Shown: positions 16,734-28,303 of the stretch, one piece after another
How positions within the stretch are numbered: position 1 is the stretch's first letter
Layout of the letters: every line of letters begins with the position of its first letter
Assembly (NCBI RefSeq): GCF_004135625.1
Contig: NZ_SDPV01000002.1
Location: 1,054,001-1,118,000 of the forward strand
Direction of reading: 5' to 3'
Source of the DNA: Pelagerythrobacter rhizovicinus
GTDB lineage: Bacteria; Pseudomonadota; Alphaproteobacteria; Sphingomonadales; Sphingomonadaceae
Length of the DNA: 64,000 nucleotides
Program-made: the position numbers and the translations under genes
Notes under the pieces: generated by a model
What the model was told of the DNA's origin: nothing
Databases searched by the model: none
The model's input: only the letters and a program-made list of their open reading frames with translations

Positions 16734-17933
16734 ATGAACTACGAAACGACCGTCACGGCCGAGAGGGCCGAGGGCTATCCCGCCGATCTCGGTGACGAGA
16801 CGGACGCGCGTACGCGTCGGCGACGCCGGCTGCTCATAATCGGCGTGATCGCGCTGATCGTGCTTGGCGGAATCGCGTTTTTCGTGATCCGCGGTGGCGG
16901 CACGGGCGCCGTCGGACCGGGGGATGACGAATCGCAGCTCCCGGTGATTTCGGTGATCACGCCGGGGCGCACGACTATCGAAGGCCAGATCGAGGCGAGC
17001 GGGACGCTGGCCGCACGCCGGCCGATGCCGGTCGGATCGGTCGGCGAGGGTGGGCGCGTCCTTTCTGTGCCTGTCGATGCCGGCGACTGGGTCTCCGAAG
17101 GACAGGTCCTGGCGGTGATCGACCGCGCGGTGCAGGTACAGCAGATCGCTTCGGCGCGGGCCAATGTTGGCGTTGCCGAAGCCGACGCCGATCTCGCGCA
17201 GGCCGATCTCGACCGCGCGCTGCAGCTCGTCGATCGCGGCTTCATCTCGCAGGCCGACGTCGATCGGCTGACGGCGACGCGTGACGCGGCACGCGCACGG
17301 GTGCAAGTCGCCCGCGCGCAGCTCCGCGAGCTTCAGGAGCGCACCGCGCGGCTCAACATCTACGCGCCGGCATCGGGCCTCCTGCTCGAACGCAATGTCG
17401 AGCCCGGACAGACGGTCGCCGGGGGCGGGGGCACGGCGCTGTTCACCATCGCCAAGGGAGGCGAGATGGAAATGCTCGCCAAGGTGAGCGAATCCGATCT
17501 CGCCCAGCTTTCGGTCGGGACCCAGGCTACCGTGACGCCGGTGGGAACCGACGAGCGCTTCACCGGCCAGATCTGGCAGCTCTCGCCTACCATCGAGCAG
17601 GCGAACCGGCAGGGCACCGCGCGTATCGCACTTTCCTATGCGCCCGAATTGCGGCCGGGCGGCTTCGCCAGCGCCACGATCGGCAGCGGGACTATGGTCG
17701 CGCCGATGCTGCCGGAATCGGCGATCCTGTCGGACGACCAGGGCAGCTATGTCTATGTCATCGACGACGAGAACAAGGCGCAGCGCCGAGGGATCAGTCT
17801 CGGCCTCGTCACGAGCGGGGGCATTGCGATCACCAGCGGGTTGACGGGCAACGAACGGGTCGTGCTGCGTGCGGGCGGGTTCCTGACGGAAGGCGAAACG
17901 GTTTCGCCGCGCAAGGTCACGGACGGGAAGTAA
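16734..17933 (+). CDS. RND efflux membrane-fusion (periplasmic adaptor) protein
   Basis: This 399-residue adaptor links an inner-membrane RND pump to an outer-membrane channel. A cytoplasmic Arg-rich start is followed by a transmembrane anchor at about residues 33-53. Then comes a lipoyl half (GSVGEGGRVLSVPVDAGDWV, about 102-121), a coiled-coil hairpin rich in Ala, Asp and Gln (about 135-205), the second lipoyl half (NIYAPASGLLLERNVEPGQ), a beta-barrel and a membrane-proximal domain. GTG 16731 lies directly before ATG 16734 and could also serve. The permease follows 4 bases later. No TolC-type gene is adjacent. Confidence 0.93.
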   Translation: MNYETTVTAERAEGYPADLGDETDARTRRRRRLLIIGVIALIVLGGIAFFVIRGGGTGAVGPGDDESQLPVISVITPGRTTIEGQIEASGTLAARRPMPVGSVGEGGRVLSVPVDAGDWVSEGQVLAVIDRAVQVQQIASARANVGVAEADADLAQADLDRALQLVDRGFISQADVDRLTATRDAARARVQVARAQLRELQERTARLNIYAPASGLLLERNVEPGQTVAGGGGTALFTIAKGGEMEMLAKVSESDLAQLSVGTQATVTPVGTDERFTGQIWQLSPTIEQANRQGTARIALSYAPELRPGGFASATIGSGTMVAPMLPESAILSDDQGSYVYVIDDENKAQRRGISLGLVTSGGIAITSGLTGNERVVLRAGGFLTEGETVSPRKVTDGK

Positions 17934-17937
17934 ACGC

Positions 17938-20900
17938 ATGAACTTCCGCAACATCTCCGCCTGGTCGATACGCAACCCGGTCATTCCGCTCGTTTTCTTC
18001 ACGGCGCTGCTGCTGGCGGGGTTGATGGCATTCGCGCGGATGGATGTTGTCAACAACCCCGATATCGAGTTCCCGGCGGTCAACGTCTCCATCTCGCAGC
18101 CCGGTGCTGCTCCGACCGAGATCGAGAACCAGATCACCCAGCGGGTCGAGTCGGCCGTGCGCTCGATCAATGGCGTGAAGTCGATCAACTCCACCGCCAG
18201 CGAAGGCAGCTCGAGCACGTTCATCGAGTTCGAGATCGGCACCGATCCGAACGACGCCGTCGCCGAGGTCAAGAATGCGGTCGATCAGATCCGCAGCAGT
18301 CTTCCCGACGGGATCATCGAACCGCGCGTGACGAAGGAAGAGATCGCGGGCGGCTTCCTCGGCATCTTCGCGGTCGAAGCCGACGACATGACGATCGAGC
18401 AGCTGAGCTGGTTCATCGACGACACCGTGGCGAAGCGGCTGCTTTCGGTCGAGGGCATGGCCGAAGTAAACCGCTTCGCGGGCGTCGACCGCGAGATCGA
18501 GGTCATTATCGATCTCGAACGGATGCAGGCCTTCGGCGTCACCGCCAGCCAGATCAACAACGTGCTGCGGCAGACCAACCTCGACGCGGCGGGCGGCAAC
18601 ACGGAGGTCGGCGGCACGCGCCAGTCGGTCCGCGTCCTGGGCAGCACCGAGACCGCTTACGAGCTGTCGCAGCGGCAGATCCAGCTGGGCGACGGAAGGA
18701 CCGTAAAACTGGCTGATGTCGCCACGGTGCGCGACGGCTACAGCGAGCGGACCTCGATCAGCAAGGTGCGTGACAAGGAAGTGGTCAACTTCGCGATGTC
18801 GCGCGCCAAGGGTGCCTCCGACGTCACCGTGTTCGACGCGGCGATGGAAGAGATCGAGAAGATCGAGGCCGAGAACCCCGGCGTGCGCTTCATTCCGCTG
18901 TTCAACACCGTCCAGTACACCGAAGAGCAGTACGAAAGCTCGATGGCGGCCATGATCGAGGGCGCGATCCTCGCTGTCGTCGTGGTCTTCTTCTTCCTGC
19001 GAGACTGGCGGGCGACAGTGATTTCGGCCATCGCGATCCCGCTCTCGGCCATCCCGACGTTCTGGTTCATGGACTTGCTCGGGTTCAATCTCAACTCGCT
19101 CTCACTGCTCGCGCTCGGCCTCGTCGCGGGTGTCCTGGTCGACGACGCGATCGTCGAGATCGAGAACATCGTGCGCCACATGCGCATGGGCAAATCCGCC
19201 TATCAGGCGTCGATCGACGCCGCGGACGAAATCGGCCTGCCGGTGGTCGCGACCAGCTTCTGCATCGTTGCAGTGTTCCTGCCGGTCGGGCTGATGCCCG
19301 GCATTTCGGGGCAGTTCTTCAAGAACTTCGGCATCACCGTGGTGATAGCGGTGCTGATGTCGCTGGCGGTTGCGCGCATGATCACGCCGATGCTGGCCGC
19401 CTATTTCCTCAAGGCAAAGGGCCACGCGGCGCATGGCGAGGGGCCGATGATGGACCGCTACATGCGCGTCCTCGCCTGGTCGCTCAATCGCGGAAAGATG
19501 CATGCCCGCCGCGAAGGGCTGGAGGGGCCGCGCAATCGCTTCCTCTATGGCCTCGGGTTCCTGGCAACGGTCCTGCTGCTCATCGTCGTACCGTTCATCG
19601 TCGTCTTCGGGGCGTACAACGCGCTGCAGGCAATCAGCATACCCGAAACGGTTGCGGGCGCTCTATTCGCTAGCGGCGAAGGAATCTTCCACTTCCTTGT
19701 CCTCAAGCTGATCGAGATCGTCGAACTCCTGCTTGTCGTGTTGATCGGCTTCGGCGCCGGATGGGGCCTGCTCAAGCTGATAGGGCTTCCCTGGCGGATG
19801 ATCGGTGGCGGCATCCACGACACCTGGCGCTGGCTCGAGGCGCGGTTCTACGATCACCGCGTGTGGATGATGATGACCGGCTATTTCGCGCTGATCCTCA
19901 CCATCCTGCTGTTCATGAACGTTCCGCCGCAGTTCCAGCCGAACATCAACAGCGATAACAGCCGTGTCGAGATCGAGATGGTTCCCGGCACCACGCTCGA
20001 GACCACCGAGCGCGTTGCGGACGAGGTGGCCGGGATTCTCTATGAAGAACCGGAAGTGCTGCGGGCGCTCGAACGGGTGCGGGTCGGCAACGCTTCTATC
20101 TTCATTACACTGAAGCCCGATCGCGAGCGGACCTCGGTCGAGTTCGAGCGCGCGCTCGCGCCGAGGCTCGCGCAGATTCCCGACGCGCGGGTGCGCTTCC
20201 AGTCGCAATCGGGCGGCTTCGGCAGCGGGCGCGACCTGACGGTGATGCTCGCCGGGTCCGATCCCGACCTGCTGGAGGAAACCGCCGCGACCCTGGTCGA
20301 GCAGATGAAGGGGCTCGACACGCTCGTCGCGCCGCGCATCAGCGCGGATATCAACCGGCCCGAAATCATCATCGAGCCGCGCACCGACCTTGCTGCGGAA
20401 CTGGGTGTAACCACCGCCGCGCTCAGCCAGACGATCCGCATCGCCACGCTTGGCGAGATCGAGCAGAACGCGGCAAAGTTCTCGCTTGCAGACCGCCAGA
20501 TTCCGATCCGCGTGAAGCTGCCTGAGCAGTCGCGCGAGGATTTGACGACGATCGAGAACCTGCCGGTACCGACCCGCACCGGAGGCACCGTGCCCCTTTC
20601 GCGCGTTGCCGACATCAGTTTCGGCTCGGGGCCGACCACGATCCAGCGCTACAATCAGAACCGCCGCGTGCTCATCGGCGCCGATCTCGCGCAAGGCATC
20701 GTGAAAGGGGAGGCGCAGGCACAAGTCGATGCTCTGCCGATCCTGCAGGACTTGCCGCAAGGCGTGATCCGCGACCTGGTAGGCGACGACGAATGGCAGC
20801 AGGAGATGATGTCGAGCCTCCTGGTCGCCATCGTTTCGGGCATTCTGCTGGTCTTCGCAGTGCTCGTGCTGCTCTACAAGCGAGTGATGAGCCCGCTGGT

Positions 20901-21405
20901 CAACATGACCTCGCTCGCGCTTGCGCCGCTCGGCGGCATCTTCCTCGTGTGGCTGGTCGGCCAACCGCAATCCATGCCGGTCTATATCGGTATCCTGTTG
21001 CTGCTCGGCATCGTGTCGAAAAACTCGATCCTGCTGATCGACTTCGCGATCGAGGAAATGGACAAGGGCGTGCGCAAGCTGGACGCGATCATGGATGCCG
21101 GGCACAAGCGCGCGCAGCCGATCGTGATGACCACCGTGGCGATGACGGCAGGCATGATCCCGGTCTCACTGTCGCTCTCGGGTGACGGCGCTTGGCGGGC
21201 GCCCATGGGAACCGTGGTGATCGGTGGGCTCATCATGTCGACCGTTCTCACGCTGCTCATCGTTCCCGCCGGCTTCAGTCTGGCGGACGGTCTGGAGAAG
21301 CGACTCGGCCCCTGGCTGCGGGGCAGGCTGCTCACGTACCGGCCCGACGAGGAAGGCCGGAACGGCGCCACTCCGTCGACGCCGGGACCGCATCCCGCGG
21401 AGTGA
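17938..21405 (+). CDS. RND-family efflux permease with an inserted hydrophobic region
   Basis: This 1155-residue inner-membrane proton-driven exporter of the HAE/AcrB-like RND superfamily has two repeats of a periplasmic porter domain and a helix bundle. The GVLVDDAIVEIENIVRHM segment near residue 400 carries the proton-relay Asp pair, and the second half has the LLLGIVSKNSILLIDFAIEEM counterpart. It is about 100 residues longer than typical: from about residue 520 to 630, between the first bundle and the second repeat, is an insert with two extra long hydrophobic segments. It is co-transcribed with the adaptor, and the DUF445 gene GTG may overlap its stop. Confidence 0.94.
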   Translation: MNFRNISAWSIRNPVIPLVFFTALLLAGLMAFARMDVVNNPDIEFPAVNVSISQPGAAPTEIENQITQRVESAVRSINGVKSINSTASEGSSSTFIEFEIGTDPNDAVAEVKNAVDQIRSSLPDGIIEPRVTKEEIAGGFLGIFAVEADDMTIEQLSWFIDDTVAKRLLSVEGMAEVNRFAGVDREIEVIIDLERMQAFGVTASQINNVLRQTNLDAAGGNTEVGGTRQSVRVLGSTETAYELSQRQIQLGDGRTVKLADVATVRDGYSERTSISKVRDKEVVNFAMSRAKGASDVTVFDAAMEEIEKIEAENPGVRFIPLFNTVQYTEEQYESSMAAMIEGAILAVVVVFFFLRDWRATVISAIAIPLSAIPTFWFMDLLGFNLNSLSLLALGLVAGVLVDDAIVEIENIVRHMRMGKSAYQASIDAADEIGLPVVATSFCIVAVFLPVGLMPGISGQFFKNFGITVVIAVLMSLAVARMITPMLAAYFLKAKGHAAHGEGPMMDRYMRVLAWSLNRGKMHARREGLEGPRNRFLYGLGFLATVLLLIVVPFIVVFGAYNALQAISIPETVAGALFASGEGIFHFLVLKLIEIVELLLVVLIGFGAGWGLLKLIGLPWRMIGGGIHDTWRWLEARFYDHRVWMMMTGYFALILTILLFMNVPPQFQPNINSDNSRVEIEMVPGTTLETTERVADEVAGILYEEPEVLRALERVRVGNASIFITLKPDRERTSVEFERALAPRLAQIPDARVRFQSQSGGFGSGRDLTVMLAGSDPDLLEETAATLVEQMKGLDTLVAPRISADINRPEIIIEPRTDLAAELGVTTAALSQTIRIATLGEIEQNAAKFSLADRQIPIRVKLPEQSREDLTTIENLPVPTRTGGTVPLSRVADISFGSGPTTIQRYNQNRRVLIGADLAQGIVKGEAQAQVDALPILQDLPQGVIRDLVGDDEWQQEMMSSLLVAIVSGILLVFAVLVLLYKRVMSPLVNMTSLALAPLGGIFLVWLVGQPQSMPVYIGILLLLGIVSKNSILLIDFAIEEMDKGVRKLDAIMDAGHKRAQPIVMTTVAMTAGMIPVSLSLSGDGAWRAPMGTVVIGGLIMSTVLTLLIVPAGFSLADGLEKRLGPWLRGRLLTYRPDEEGRNGATPSTPGPHPAE

Positions 21406-22694
21406 GCGGCGAAACCCCGCCGCCACCTGCGCGTTTCCTCGCCATGAGGCGCGCTCCGTTCCCGCCTGACCGTGCGCGCCGCATGCGCATGACCGCCACG
21501 GCCATGCTGGTGGCCATGGCGGGGGTGTTCCTGTTCTCACATCAGTATCTCGCTGTGCATCCCGCCTGGGGCTACGTGCATGCCTTCGCCGAGGCGGCGA
21601 TGGTCGGCGGGCTGGCCGACTGGTTCGCGGTCACGGCGCTGTTCCGCCATCCGCTCGGTCTGCCGATCCCCCACACTGCGATCATTCCCGAGAACAAGGA
21701 TCGCATTGCGGATACGATGGCGCAGTTCCTCCGCGACAACTTCCTCACGCCTGCCGTCGTCGCAAGGCGGATGCAGACGTTGAACCTCGCGCGGGCCGTC
21801 GGCGACTTCCTCGTCAAACCAGGCGGCGGGGCGCAATCGCGGATCGGCGCAGGGGCGGCCGAGCTGTTCGCGGGCGTACTCGAATCGCTCGATCCGGAGC
21901 GGCTCGGCGGCCAGGTGCGCAGCGGTCTGAAGCACCAGCTATCCAAGCTTGAGGCCGCGCCCCTGCTCGGACAGATGCTCAGCGCTGCTATCGCGGACAA
22001 GCGCCACCTGCCGCTGATCGACAGCATCATCCGCTGGGCCGGCCTCACGCTGGAAGACAATGAGGAGATGGTCCGCGCGATGATTCATGAGCGCGCCAAT
22101 GCGCTGCTGCGCTGGACCGGGCTCGACGAACGTCTGGCGAATTCGGTTCTCGACGGGCTCTACCGCCTCCTTGCCGAAGTGCTGGTCGATCCCCACCATC
22201 CGCTACGCGGCAAGGTCGAGGAGGGGCTGGAGAAGGTCGCGCACGACCTCGTCCATGATCCCGAGGCACGCGCCAAGGTCGAGCAAATGAAGCGCGAGCT
22301 GCTCGACAACCCGGCGGTCGCCGACTGGTGGCAGGGCGTCTGGGAGCGAATGCGGACCAGCCTGATCGCTATGGCTCGGGATCCCGATTCGACGCTCGAT
22401 GGCTGGCTGGGCGGTACTCTCGCCGAGCTCGGCGGCGCGTTACGCGACGACCCGCGCTTGCAGATGCAGGTGAACCGCTTCGCCCGCCGCACCGCCGTAG
22501 GCATCGCGACCCGCTACGGCGGTCAGATCGTGCAGCTCGTCTCCGAAACGGTCCGCCGCTGGGACGCGCGCACGATCACCGACCGCCTCGAGAACGCCGT
22601 CGGCCGCGACCTCCAGTTCATCCGCATCAACGGCACGCTTGTCGGCGGACTGGTCGGCGTGACCATTCATGCCGCCGGCCAGGCGCTCGGCTAA
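21402..22694 (+). CDS. DUF445 family membrane protein
   Basis: This protein of about 430 residues belongs to the DUF445 (YjiN-like) family of unknown function. A transmembrane helix near the N-terminus ([17 protein letters not shown]) is followed by the family motif [26 protein letters not shown] long amphipathic, helical middle part is rich in charged residues, and a final hydrophobic helix has [16 protein letters not shown]. The GTG at 21402 overlaps the permease stop (GTGA) and is my choice; ATG 21444 is an alternative with no obvious ribosome-binding site. It converges with etfA. Confidence 0.9.
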   Translation: MSGETPPPPARFLAMRRAPFPPDRARRMRMTATAMLVAMAGVFLFSHQYLAVHPAWGYVHAFAEAAMVGGLADWFAVTALFRHPLGLPIPHTAIIPENKDRIADTMAQFLRDNFLTPAVVARRMQTLNLARAVGDFLVKPGGGAQSRIGAGAAELFAGVLESLDPERLGGQVRSGLKHQLSKLEAAPLLGQMLSAAIADKRHLPLIDSIIRWAGLTLEDNEEMVRAMIHERANALLRWTGLDERLANSVLDGLYRLLAEVLVDPHHPLRGKVEEGLEKVAHDLVHDPEARAKVEQMKRELLDNPAVADWWQGVWERMRTSLIAMARDPDSTLDGWLGGTLAELGGALRDDPRLQMQVNRFARRTAVGIATRYGGQIVQLVSETVRRWDARTITDRLENAVGRDLQFIRINGTLVGGLVGVTIHAAGQALG

Positions 22695-22715
22695 TCACCG
22701 CCTACGGGCGGAGCA

Positions 22716-23645
22716 TCAAAGCTTCTCGGTCAGCTCCGGGACGGCCTTGAACAGGTCCGCCACCAGGCCGATGTCGGCGACCTGGAAGATCGGTGCGTCC
22801 TCGTCCTTGTTGATGGCGATGATGGTCTTGGAGTCCTTCATGCCGGCGAGGTGCTGGATGGCGCCCGAGATGCCGATCGCGAAATAGACTTCGGGCGCGA
22901 CGATCTTGCCTGTCTGGCCGACCTGGTAGTCGTTTGGGACGTAGCCCGCATCGACCGCCGCACGGCTCGCACCCACGCCTGCCCCGAGCTTGTCGGCAAG
23001 CGGCATGATGTACTCCTCGAAGGTCGCTGCATCCTTGAGCGCGCGGCCGCCCGAGACGATCACCTTGGCACTGGTGAGTTCGGGGCGCTCGCTCTTGGCG
23101 AGCTCCTGCCCGACGAAGCTCGAGATCCCGGCGTCGCCCGAGCCGGAGACCGCCTCGACCGTGCCGGAGCCGCCTTCGGCGCTGGCTTTGTCGAAAGCCG
23201 TCCCGCGCACGGTGATGACCAGCTTGAGATCGCTCGATTCGACCGTCGCGATTGCGTTGCCGGCATAGATCGGCCGGGTGAAGGTCTTCTCCCCCTCGAC
23301 CGACAGGATATCGGAGATCTGCATCACATCGAGCAGTGCAGCGACGCGCGGGGCGATGTTCTTGCCGGTGGTCGTCGCAGGCGCGAGGAAGGCGTCGTGA
23401 TCCTTCATCAGCTCGGCCGCGAGCGGCGCGACGTTCTCGGCCAGCTGGTGCTCGTAGGCGGGATCGTCGGCGACATGGACCTTCTCCACGCCTTCGATTT
23501 TCGCGACCGCCTCTGCCACGGCCCCGCAGCCGCTGCCGGCGACGAGCAGGTGCACCTCGCCGAGCTTTGCCGCGGCCGCAACGGTGGCCAGCGTCGCGTC
23601 TTTCACCGAAGCGTTGTCGTGTTCGACCAGAACCAGCGTTTTCAT
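22716..23645 (-). CDS. etfA: Electron transfer flavoprotein subunit alpha
   Basis: The 309-residue alpha subunit carries FAD and passes electrons from acyl-CoA and other dehydrogenases to ETF-ubiquinone oxidoreductase. The C-terminal FAD-binding domain is clear: [40 protein letters not shown] (quoted in part), then [16 protein letters not shown] and [19 protein letters not shown]. It lies downstream of etfB with an intergenic repeat between them, so the two probably share a transcript. ATG 23645 is followed by the standard MKTLVLVEH start. Confidence 0.97.
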   Translation of the reverse strand: MKTLVLVEHDNASVKDATLATVAAAAKLGEVHLLVAGSGCGAVAEAVAKIEGVEKVHVADDPAYEHQLAENVAPLAAELMKDHDAFLAPATTTGKNIAPRVAALLDVMQISDILSVEGEKTFTRPIYAGNAIATVESSDLKLVITVRGTAFDKASAEGGSGTVEAVSGSGDAGISSFVGQELAKSERPELTSAKVIVSGGRALKDAATFEEYIMPLADKLGAGVGASRAAVDAGYVPNDYQVGQTGKIVAPEVYFAIGISGAIQHLAGMKDSKTIIAINKDEDAPIFQVADIGLVADLFKAVPELTEKL

Positions 23646-23663
23646 GATTTCCTACCTCAAAGT

Positions 23664-23776
23664 CCGTTCGCCCTGAGCCCTTCGACTCCGCTCAGGACAT
23701 GCTTGTCGAAGGGCCGCACTTTCTTCATCCGAGCGCCCGAAGAAGGACGGTGCTTCGACAAGCTCAGCACGAACGG
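23664..23776. repeat. Sphingomonad-type inverted intergenic repeat, copy 1
   Basis: The arms CCGTTCG...CTGAGC and GCTCAG...CGAACGG are inverted and flank a variable centre. The right arm CTTCGACAAGCTCAGCACG matches copy 2 at 38554-38643 exactly; the left arm here carries a short extra stretch. It lies between etfB and etfA and could form a large hairpin in their transcript. Confidence 0.85.
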
Positions 23777-23792
23777 ATGATGGATTCGAAGC

Positions 23793-24539
23793 TCAAGCGA
23801 TCCCGAGCGCCTTGATCTTGGCGACCAGCTCATCGACGTCCGCTACCTTCACGCCCGCCTGGCGCACAGGCGGTTCGGACACATTGGTCGTCTTGAGACG
23901 CGGGGCGGTGTCGACGTCGTAGTCGGCCGGGCTCTTGGTATCCAGCGGCTTCTGCTTCGCCTTCATGATGTTCGGCAGCGAGGCATAGCGCGGCTCGTTC
24001 AGACGCAGGTCGGTGGTGACGATCGCCGGCAGCGTGAGCTTCACCGTTTCGAGACCGCCGTCGATCTCGCGCTTCACCGTCACACTCTCCCCGTCCAGCT
24101 CGACAGTGTTGGCAAAGGTGCCCTGCGGCCGCCCGGTCAGCGCCGCCAGCATCTGGCCGGTCTGGTTCGAATCGTCGTCGATGGCTTGCTTGCCGAGGAT
24201 CACCAGGCCGGGCTGCTCAGCGTCATAGATGGCCTTGAGGATCTTGGCCACCGCCAGTGGTTCGACTTCGTCGTCGGTCTGCACCAGAATCGCGCGGTCA
24301 GCGCCCATGGCGAGCGCCGTGCGCAGCGTCTCCTGCGCCTTGGCCGGGCCGATCGAGACTGCCACGATCTCCTCCGCCTTGCCCGCTTCCTTGATCCGGA
24401 TCGCCTCTTCCACCGCGATCTCGTCGAACGGATTCATGCTCATCTTGACGTTCGCGAGATCGACACCCGAGCCGTCGGCCTTCACCCGCGGCTTCACGTT
24501 GTAGTCGATCACCCGCTTCACGGGCACGAGGATCTTCAT
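23793..24539 (-). CDS. etfB: Electron transfer flavoprotein subunit beta
   Basis: The 248-residue beta subunit of ETF binds AMP and helps hold the FAD of EtfA. It starts [19 protein letters not shown], the standard EtfB N-terminus, continues with [19 protein letters not shown] and LAKILKAI-type segments, and has the recognition loop region near [23 protein letters not shown] (quoted in part; about residues 180-200). A GAGGAAGGA ribosome-binding site precedes ATG 24539. It is the first gene of etfBA. Confidence 0.97.
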   Translation of the reverse strand: MKILVPVKRVIDYNVKPRVKADGSGVDLANVKMSMNPFDEIAVEEAIRIKEAGKAEEIVAVSIGPAKAQETLRTALAMGADRAILVQTDDEVEPLAVAKILKAIYDAEQPGLVILGKQAIDDDSNQTGQMLAALTGRPQGTFANTVELDGESVTVKREIDGGLETVKLTLPAIVTTDLRLNEPRYASLPNIMKAKQKPLDTKSPADYDVDTAPRLKTTNVSEPPVRQAGVKVADVDELVAKIKALGIA

Positions 24540-24746
24540 GGATCGTCCTTCCTCATCGATTGCGCGGAGCCCGCCTAGCTCGCGTTTACGTAAGCGTCAA
24601 GCACGGGACTCGTCGTTCAGTGGTGCAACTTCCCGCCATCCCTCGCGTTCCGCACCGGCGGGGTCAAGCCTCGATTGGCTCCGGCGCTTTACCGGAGCAG
24701 GGTTCCGGCGTAGCTTCCGGGATGTCACTCCGGTGGAGGATCGGCC

Positions 24747-25280
24747 ATGCTACGAAACGCGCTGTTTCTGTTTGCCGCCGCGCTCGCCGCCCCGGCTACG
24801 GCGCAGGAGACGCGGGTCGCACCTGAAGCGCATGTTCCTCCGCCTGCGACCGTAGCGGACGCGGCCTGGCTGATCGGCGACTGGACCGGTGCCGGCGTCG
24901 ACGGCGCTGCTGCGGCGGAGACCTGGCTGCCACCCTCGGGCGGTACGATGGCCGGCTTGTTCGTCCAGGAAGACCCAGAAGGCCGGCTCATGTTCACCGA
25001 GCACATGTACCTGACCGAGGAGGGCGGGAGCCTCGTCCTCAAGCTCAAGCACTTCAACCCGGACCTGACGGGCTGGGAGGAAAAGGACGATATGGTCCGC
25101 TTCCCGCTGATCTCGATCGAGCCGTGCGCGGCCTACTTCAGCGCGCTGACATATCGCTGCGACGGAGAGGGCGGGTTGGTCGTCGCCGTCCGGATGAAGA
25201 GCGAGGGAGACGAGGTCAAGGAACTCGTTTTCCGCTATGCGCGCCGCGAACGGGCGGCACGAGCGGAGCCGACGTCCTAA
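24747..25280 (+). CDS. DUF6265-type secreted protein
   Basis: This 177-residue protein has a signal peptide (residues 1-20, cleavage near APATAQ). The mature part contains [10 protein letters not shown], then [15 protein letters not shown] and a beta-rich [21 protein letters not shown] segment, the pattern of DUF6265 lipocalin-like proteins of unknown function, probably periplasmic. It stands alone, converging with sucC. No clear promoter was seen in the 207 bases upstream. Confidence 0.8.
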   Translation: MLRNALFLFAAALAAPATAQETRVAPEAHVPPPATVADAAWLIGDWTGAGVDGAAAAETWLPPSGGTMAGLFVQEDPEGRLMFTEHMYLTEEGGSLVLKLKHFNPDLTGWEEKDDMVRFPLISIEPCAAYFSALTYRCDGEGGLVVAVRMKSEGDEVKELVFRYARRERAARAEPTS

Positions 25281-25299
25281 CGCCGGCTCCGCGCGCGGT

Positions 25300-26499
<1,200 letters not shown>

Positions 26500-26611
26500 G
26501 GTGGTGCGCTTTCCGCTTGTTGTTCGGGAGGGATCGGAGCTTTGCGTCCGCGCCTAAGCATGGATTCCCGCGCTTGAAAAGTGTCGCGTCCGCTCCCAAC
26601 GGTGTTGGACG

Positions 26612-27391
26612 ATGATAGACCGTTCGCGTCTGGAGAATATCGTCCGCGAGGCCGGGCGGATCGCGCTCGCCGCCTGGCCGGGGGCGGGGCATGCCGTCGA
26701 GACTTGGGAGAAGACCCCCGGCAATCCGGTCTGCGCTGCCGATCTCGCGGTAGACACGTTCCTCAAGCGCGAACTCGGCCGCCTCCTGCCGGCGGCGGGA
26801 TGGCTGTCCGAGGAAACGGCCGACGATGCAGCCAGGCTGGACAAGGGGCTGATCTGGCTGGTCGATCCGATCGACGGGACGCGCGATTTCATCCGCGGAC
26901 GTACGGGATGGACGGTTTCCGTCGCACTCATCAGCGAGAAGCGGCCGCTGATCGGCATGCTCGCGGCGCCGGCACGCGAGGAGGAATGGATCGGCATTTC
27001 CGGCCAGGGGTCCTGGCGCAACGGCAAGCGGCTCCAGGCTTCCGACCGCAAGGCGTTTGCAGGCGCGCGTGTGCCCGCCGATTCGCTGTCGAAGGAGGAT
27101 CGCGACCTGCAGATGGTCGCCAAGCCCAACTCGATCGCCCTCCGCGCGGCAATGGTCGCAGCGGACGAGGCGGATCTGCTCGCCACGCTCCGTTGGGGGT
27201 TCGAATGGGACATCGCTGCCGCGGCACTGATCGCACGCGAGGCGGGTGCGGCGATCAGCGACGCCTTCGGGCAGCCGCTGAACTACAACAAGCGCGACCC
27301 GCGCGCCTTCGGGCTGCTGGTGAGTGCGCCCGGAATTCACGCAGCCGCAGTCGAACGGCTCTCGGAACGGGCGGTGAAACTGACGCGCTGA
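26612..27391 (+). CDS. Inositol monophosphatase family protein
   Basis: This 259-residue Mg2+-dependent, Li+-sensitive-type phosphatase has the two family motifs: SEET (residues 66-69) and DPIDGTRDF (85-93) for metal binding, then a late FEWDIAAAALIAREAG for the second half of the active site. It could act on inositol phosphate, histidinol phosphate or PAP. The window has a second family member (55170-55913) next to the cys genes, which more likely has the PAP role, so this one is probably not CysQ (inference). It is divergent from sucC. Confidence 0.85.
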   Translation: MIDRSRLENIVREAGRIALAAWPGAGHAVETWEKTPGNPVCAADLAVDTFLKRELGRLLPAAGWLSEETADDAARLDKGLIWLVDPIDGTRDFIRGRTGWTVSVALISEKRPLIGMLAAPAREEEWIGISGQGSWRNGKRLQASDRKAFAGARVPADSLSKEDRDLQMVAKPNSIALRAAMVAADEADLLATLRWGFEWDIAAAALIAREAGAAISDAFGQPLNYNKRDPRAFGLLVSAPGIHAAAVERLSERAVKLTR

Positions 27392-27400
27392 GATGAAAAA

Positions 27401-27426
27401 GGGCCGGCGCAAGGCCGGCCCCCTCG
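27401..27426 (-). terminator. Rho-independent terminator of the OmpA-type lipoprotein gene
   Basis: An 8-base perfect stem, GGGCCGGC (27401-27408) with GCCGGCCC (27414-27421), has a five-base loop. Read on the minus strand it ends in CTTTTTC, a proper U-tract, so it serves the leftward gene at 27454; it may also slow rightward transcripts from the IMPase gene. Confidence 0.85.
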
Positions 27427-27453
27427 TTCCGCCTCGGGCGGAATCCGTGTCGG

Positions 27454-28143
27454 TTACCGGTTTTGCGCGGCGTCGATCTCTTCCTGGCTGATCGGAATGA
27501 TCTTGATCTCCACGCGGCGGTTGAGGCGGCGGCCCTCCTCGGTCGAATTGTCGGCGACCGGCATGGTCTCGCCGAAGCCTTGCCAGCGGACACGCGCGGA
27601 ATTGACGCCTTGGCTGGTGAGGTAATTGGCGACCGTTTGCGCGCGGCGTTCCGAAAGCCCCTGGTTGAACGAGTCCGAACCGGTCGAATCGGTATGGCCG
27701 TAAACGTCGACCAGGCTGTTGGGATACTGCTTCAGGCTCGCCGCCACATCGTTGAGGGTCGAGCGGAAGGCCGGCTTCAGCGTCGCACTCCCCACATCGA
27801 AGGTCACCCCGTCGGGCAGGTTGACGAGAATCGCCTGGCCATCGTCGACTTCGGTCACGTCGACGCCCGAACCGGCGGTCGATTCGCGCAGTTCCTTGAT
27901 CTGCTGGTCCATCCTGTAGCCGACCACGCCGCCGATCGCGCCGCCACCGACCGCGCCGATAATGCGCCCGGTCTTGCCGCCGATCAGGCCGCCGAGGAGA
28001 GCGCCCGCAGCCGCGCCGCCCACGCCGCCGATAGCAGTGCGGGAGATCTTCCGCTCGCCGGTGTTGGGGTCGGTCACGCAGGCGGAAACGGTCACCAGCG
28101 ACATCGCGGCGAAACTGGCAACGATTATTCTTGATGTTTTCAT
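27454..28143 (-). CDS. OmpA-family lipoprotein with glycine-zipper (YiaD-like)
   Basis: This 229-residue outer-membrane lipoprotein has a signal peptide with lipobox VSAC (Cys22). A Gly-rich region of about residues 38-78 (GGVGGAAAGALLGGLIGG and similar) resembles a glycine zipper. A C-terminal OmpA domain (about 105-220) contains DVYGHTDSTGSD and LSERRAQTVANYL, plus the NRRVEIKI peptidoglycan-binding end. It likely tethers the outer membrane to peptidoglycan. It ends at a strong terminator, so it is probably monocistronic. Confidence 0.93.
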   Translation of the reverse strand: MKTSRIIVASFAAMSLVTVSACVTDPNTGERKISRTAIGGVGGAAAGALLGGLIGGKTGRIIGAVGGGAIGGVVGYRMDQQIKELRESTAGSGVDVTEVDDGQAILVNLPDGVTFDVGSATLKPAFRSTLNDVAASLKQYPNSLVDVYGHTDSTGSDSFNQGLSERRAQTVANYLTSQGVNSARVRWQGFGETMPVADNSTEEGRRLNRRVEIKIIPISQEEIDAAQNR

Positions 28144-28303
28144 GGGATTTCCCCTCTTGCTACGAACCTTGCGCCCACGCGGGGCCGGACGCGCCCACCT
28201 GCGCCTCGTGCCTTAAAACACCGCAGTGGCAAGCCTGTTCCCCCGAGGGCACGCCCATGCGTACAATGGTGGCTTCGTCCTACAAGTGTGATAGCGCAGA
28301 ACT

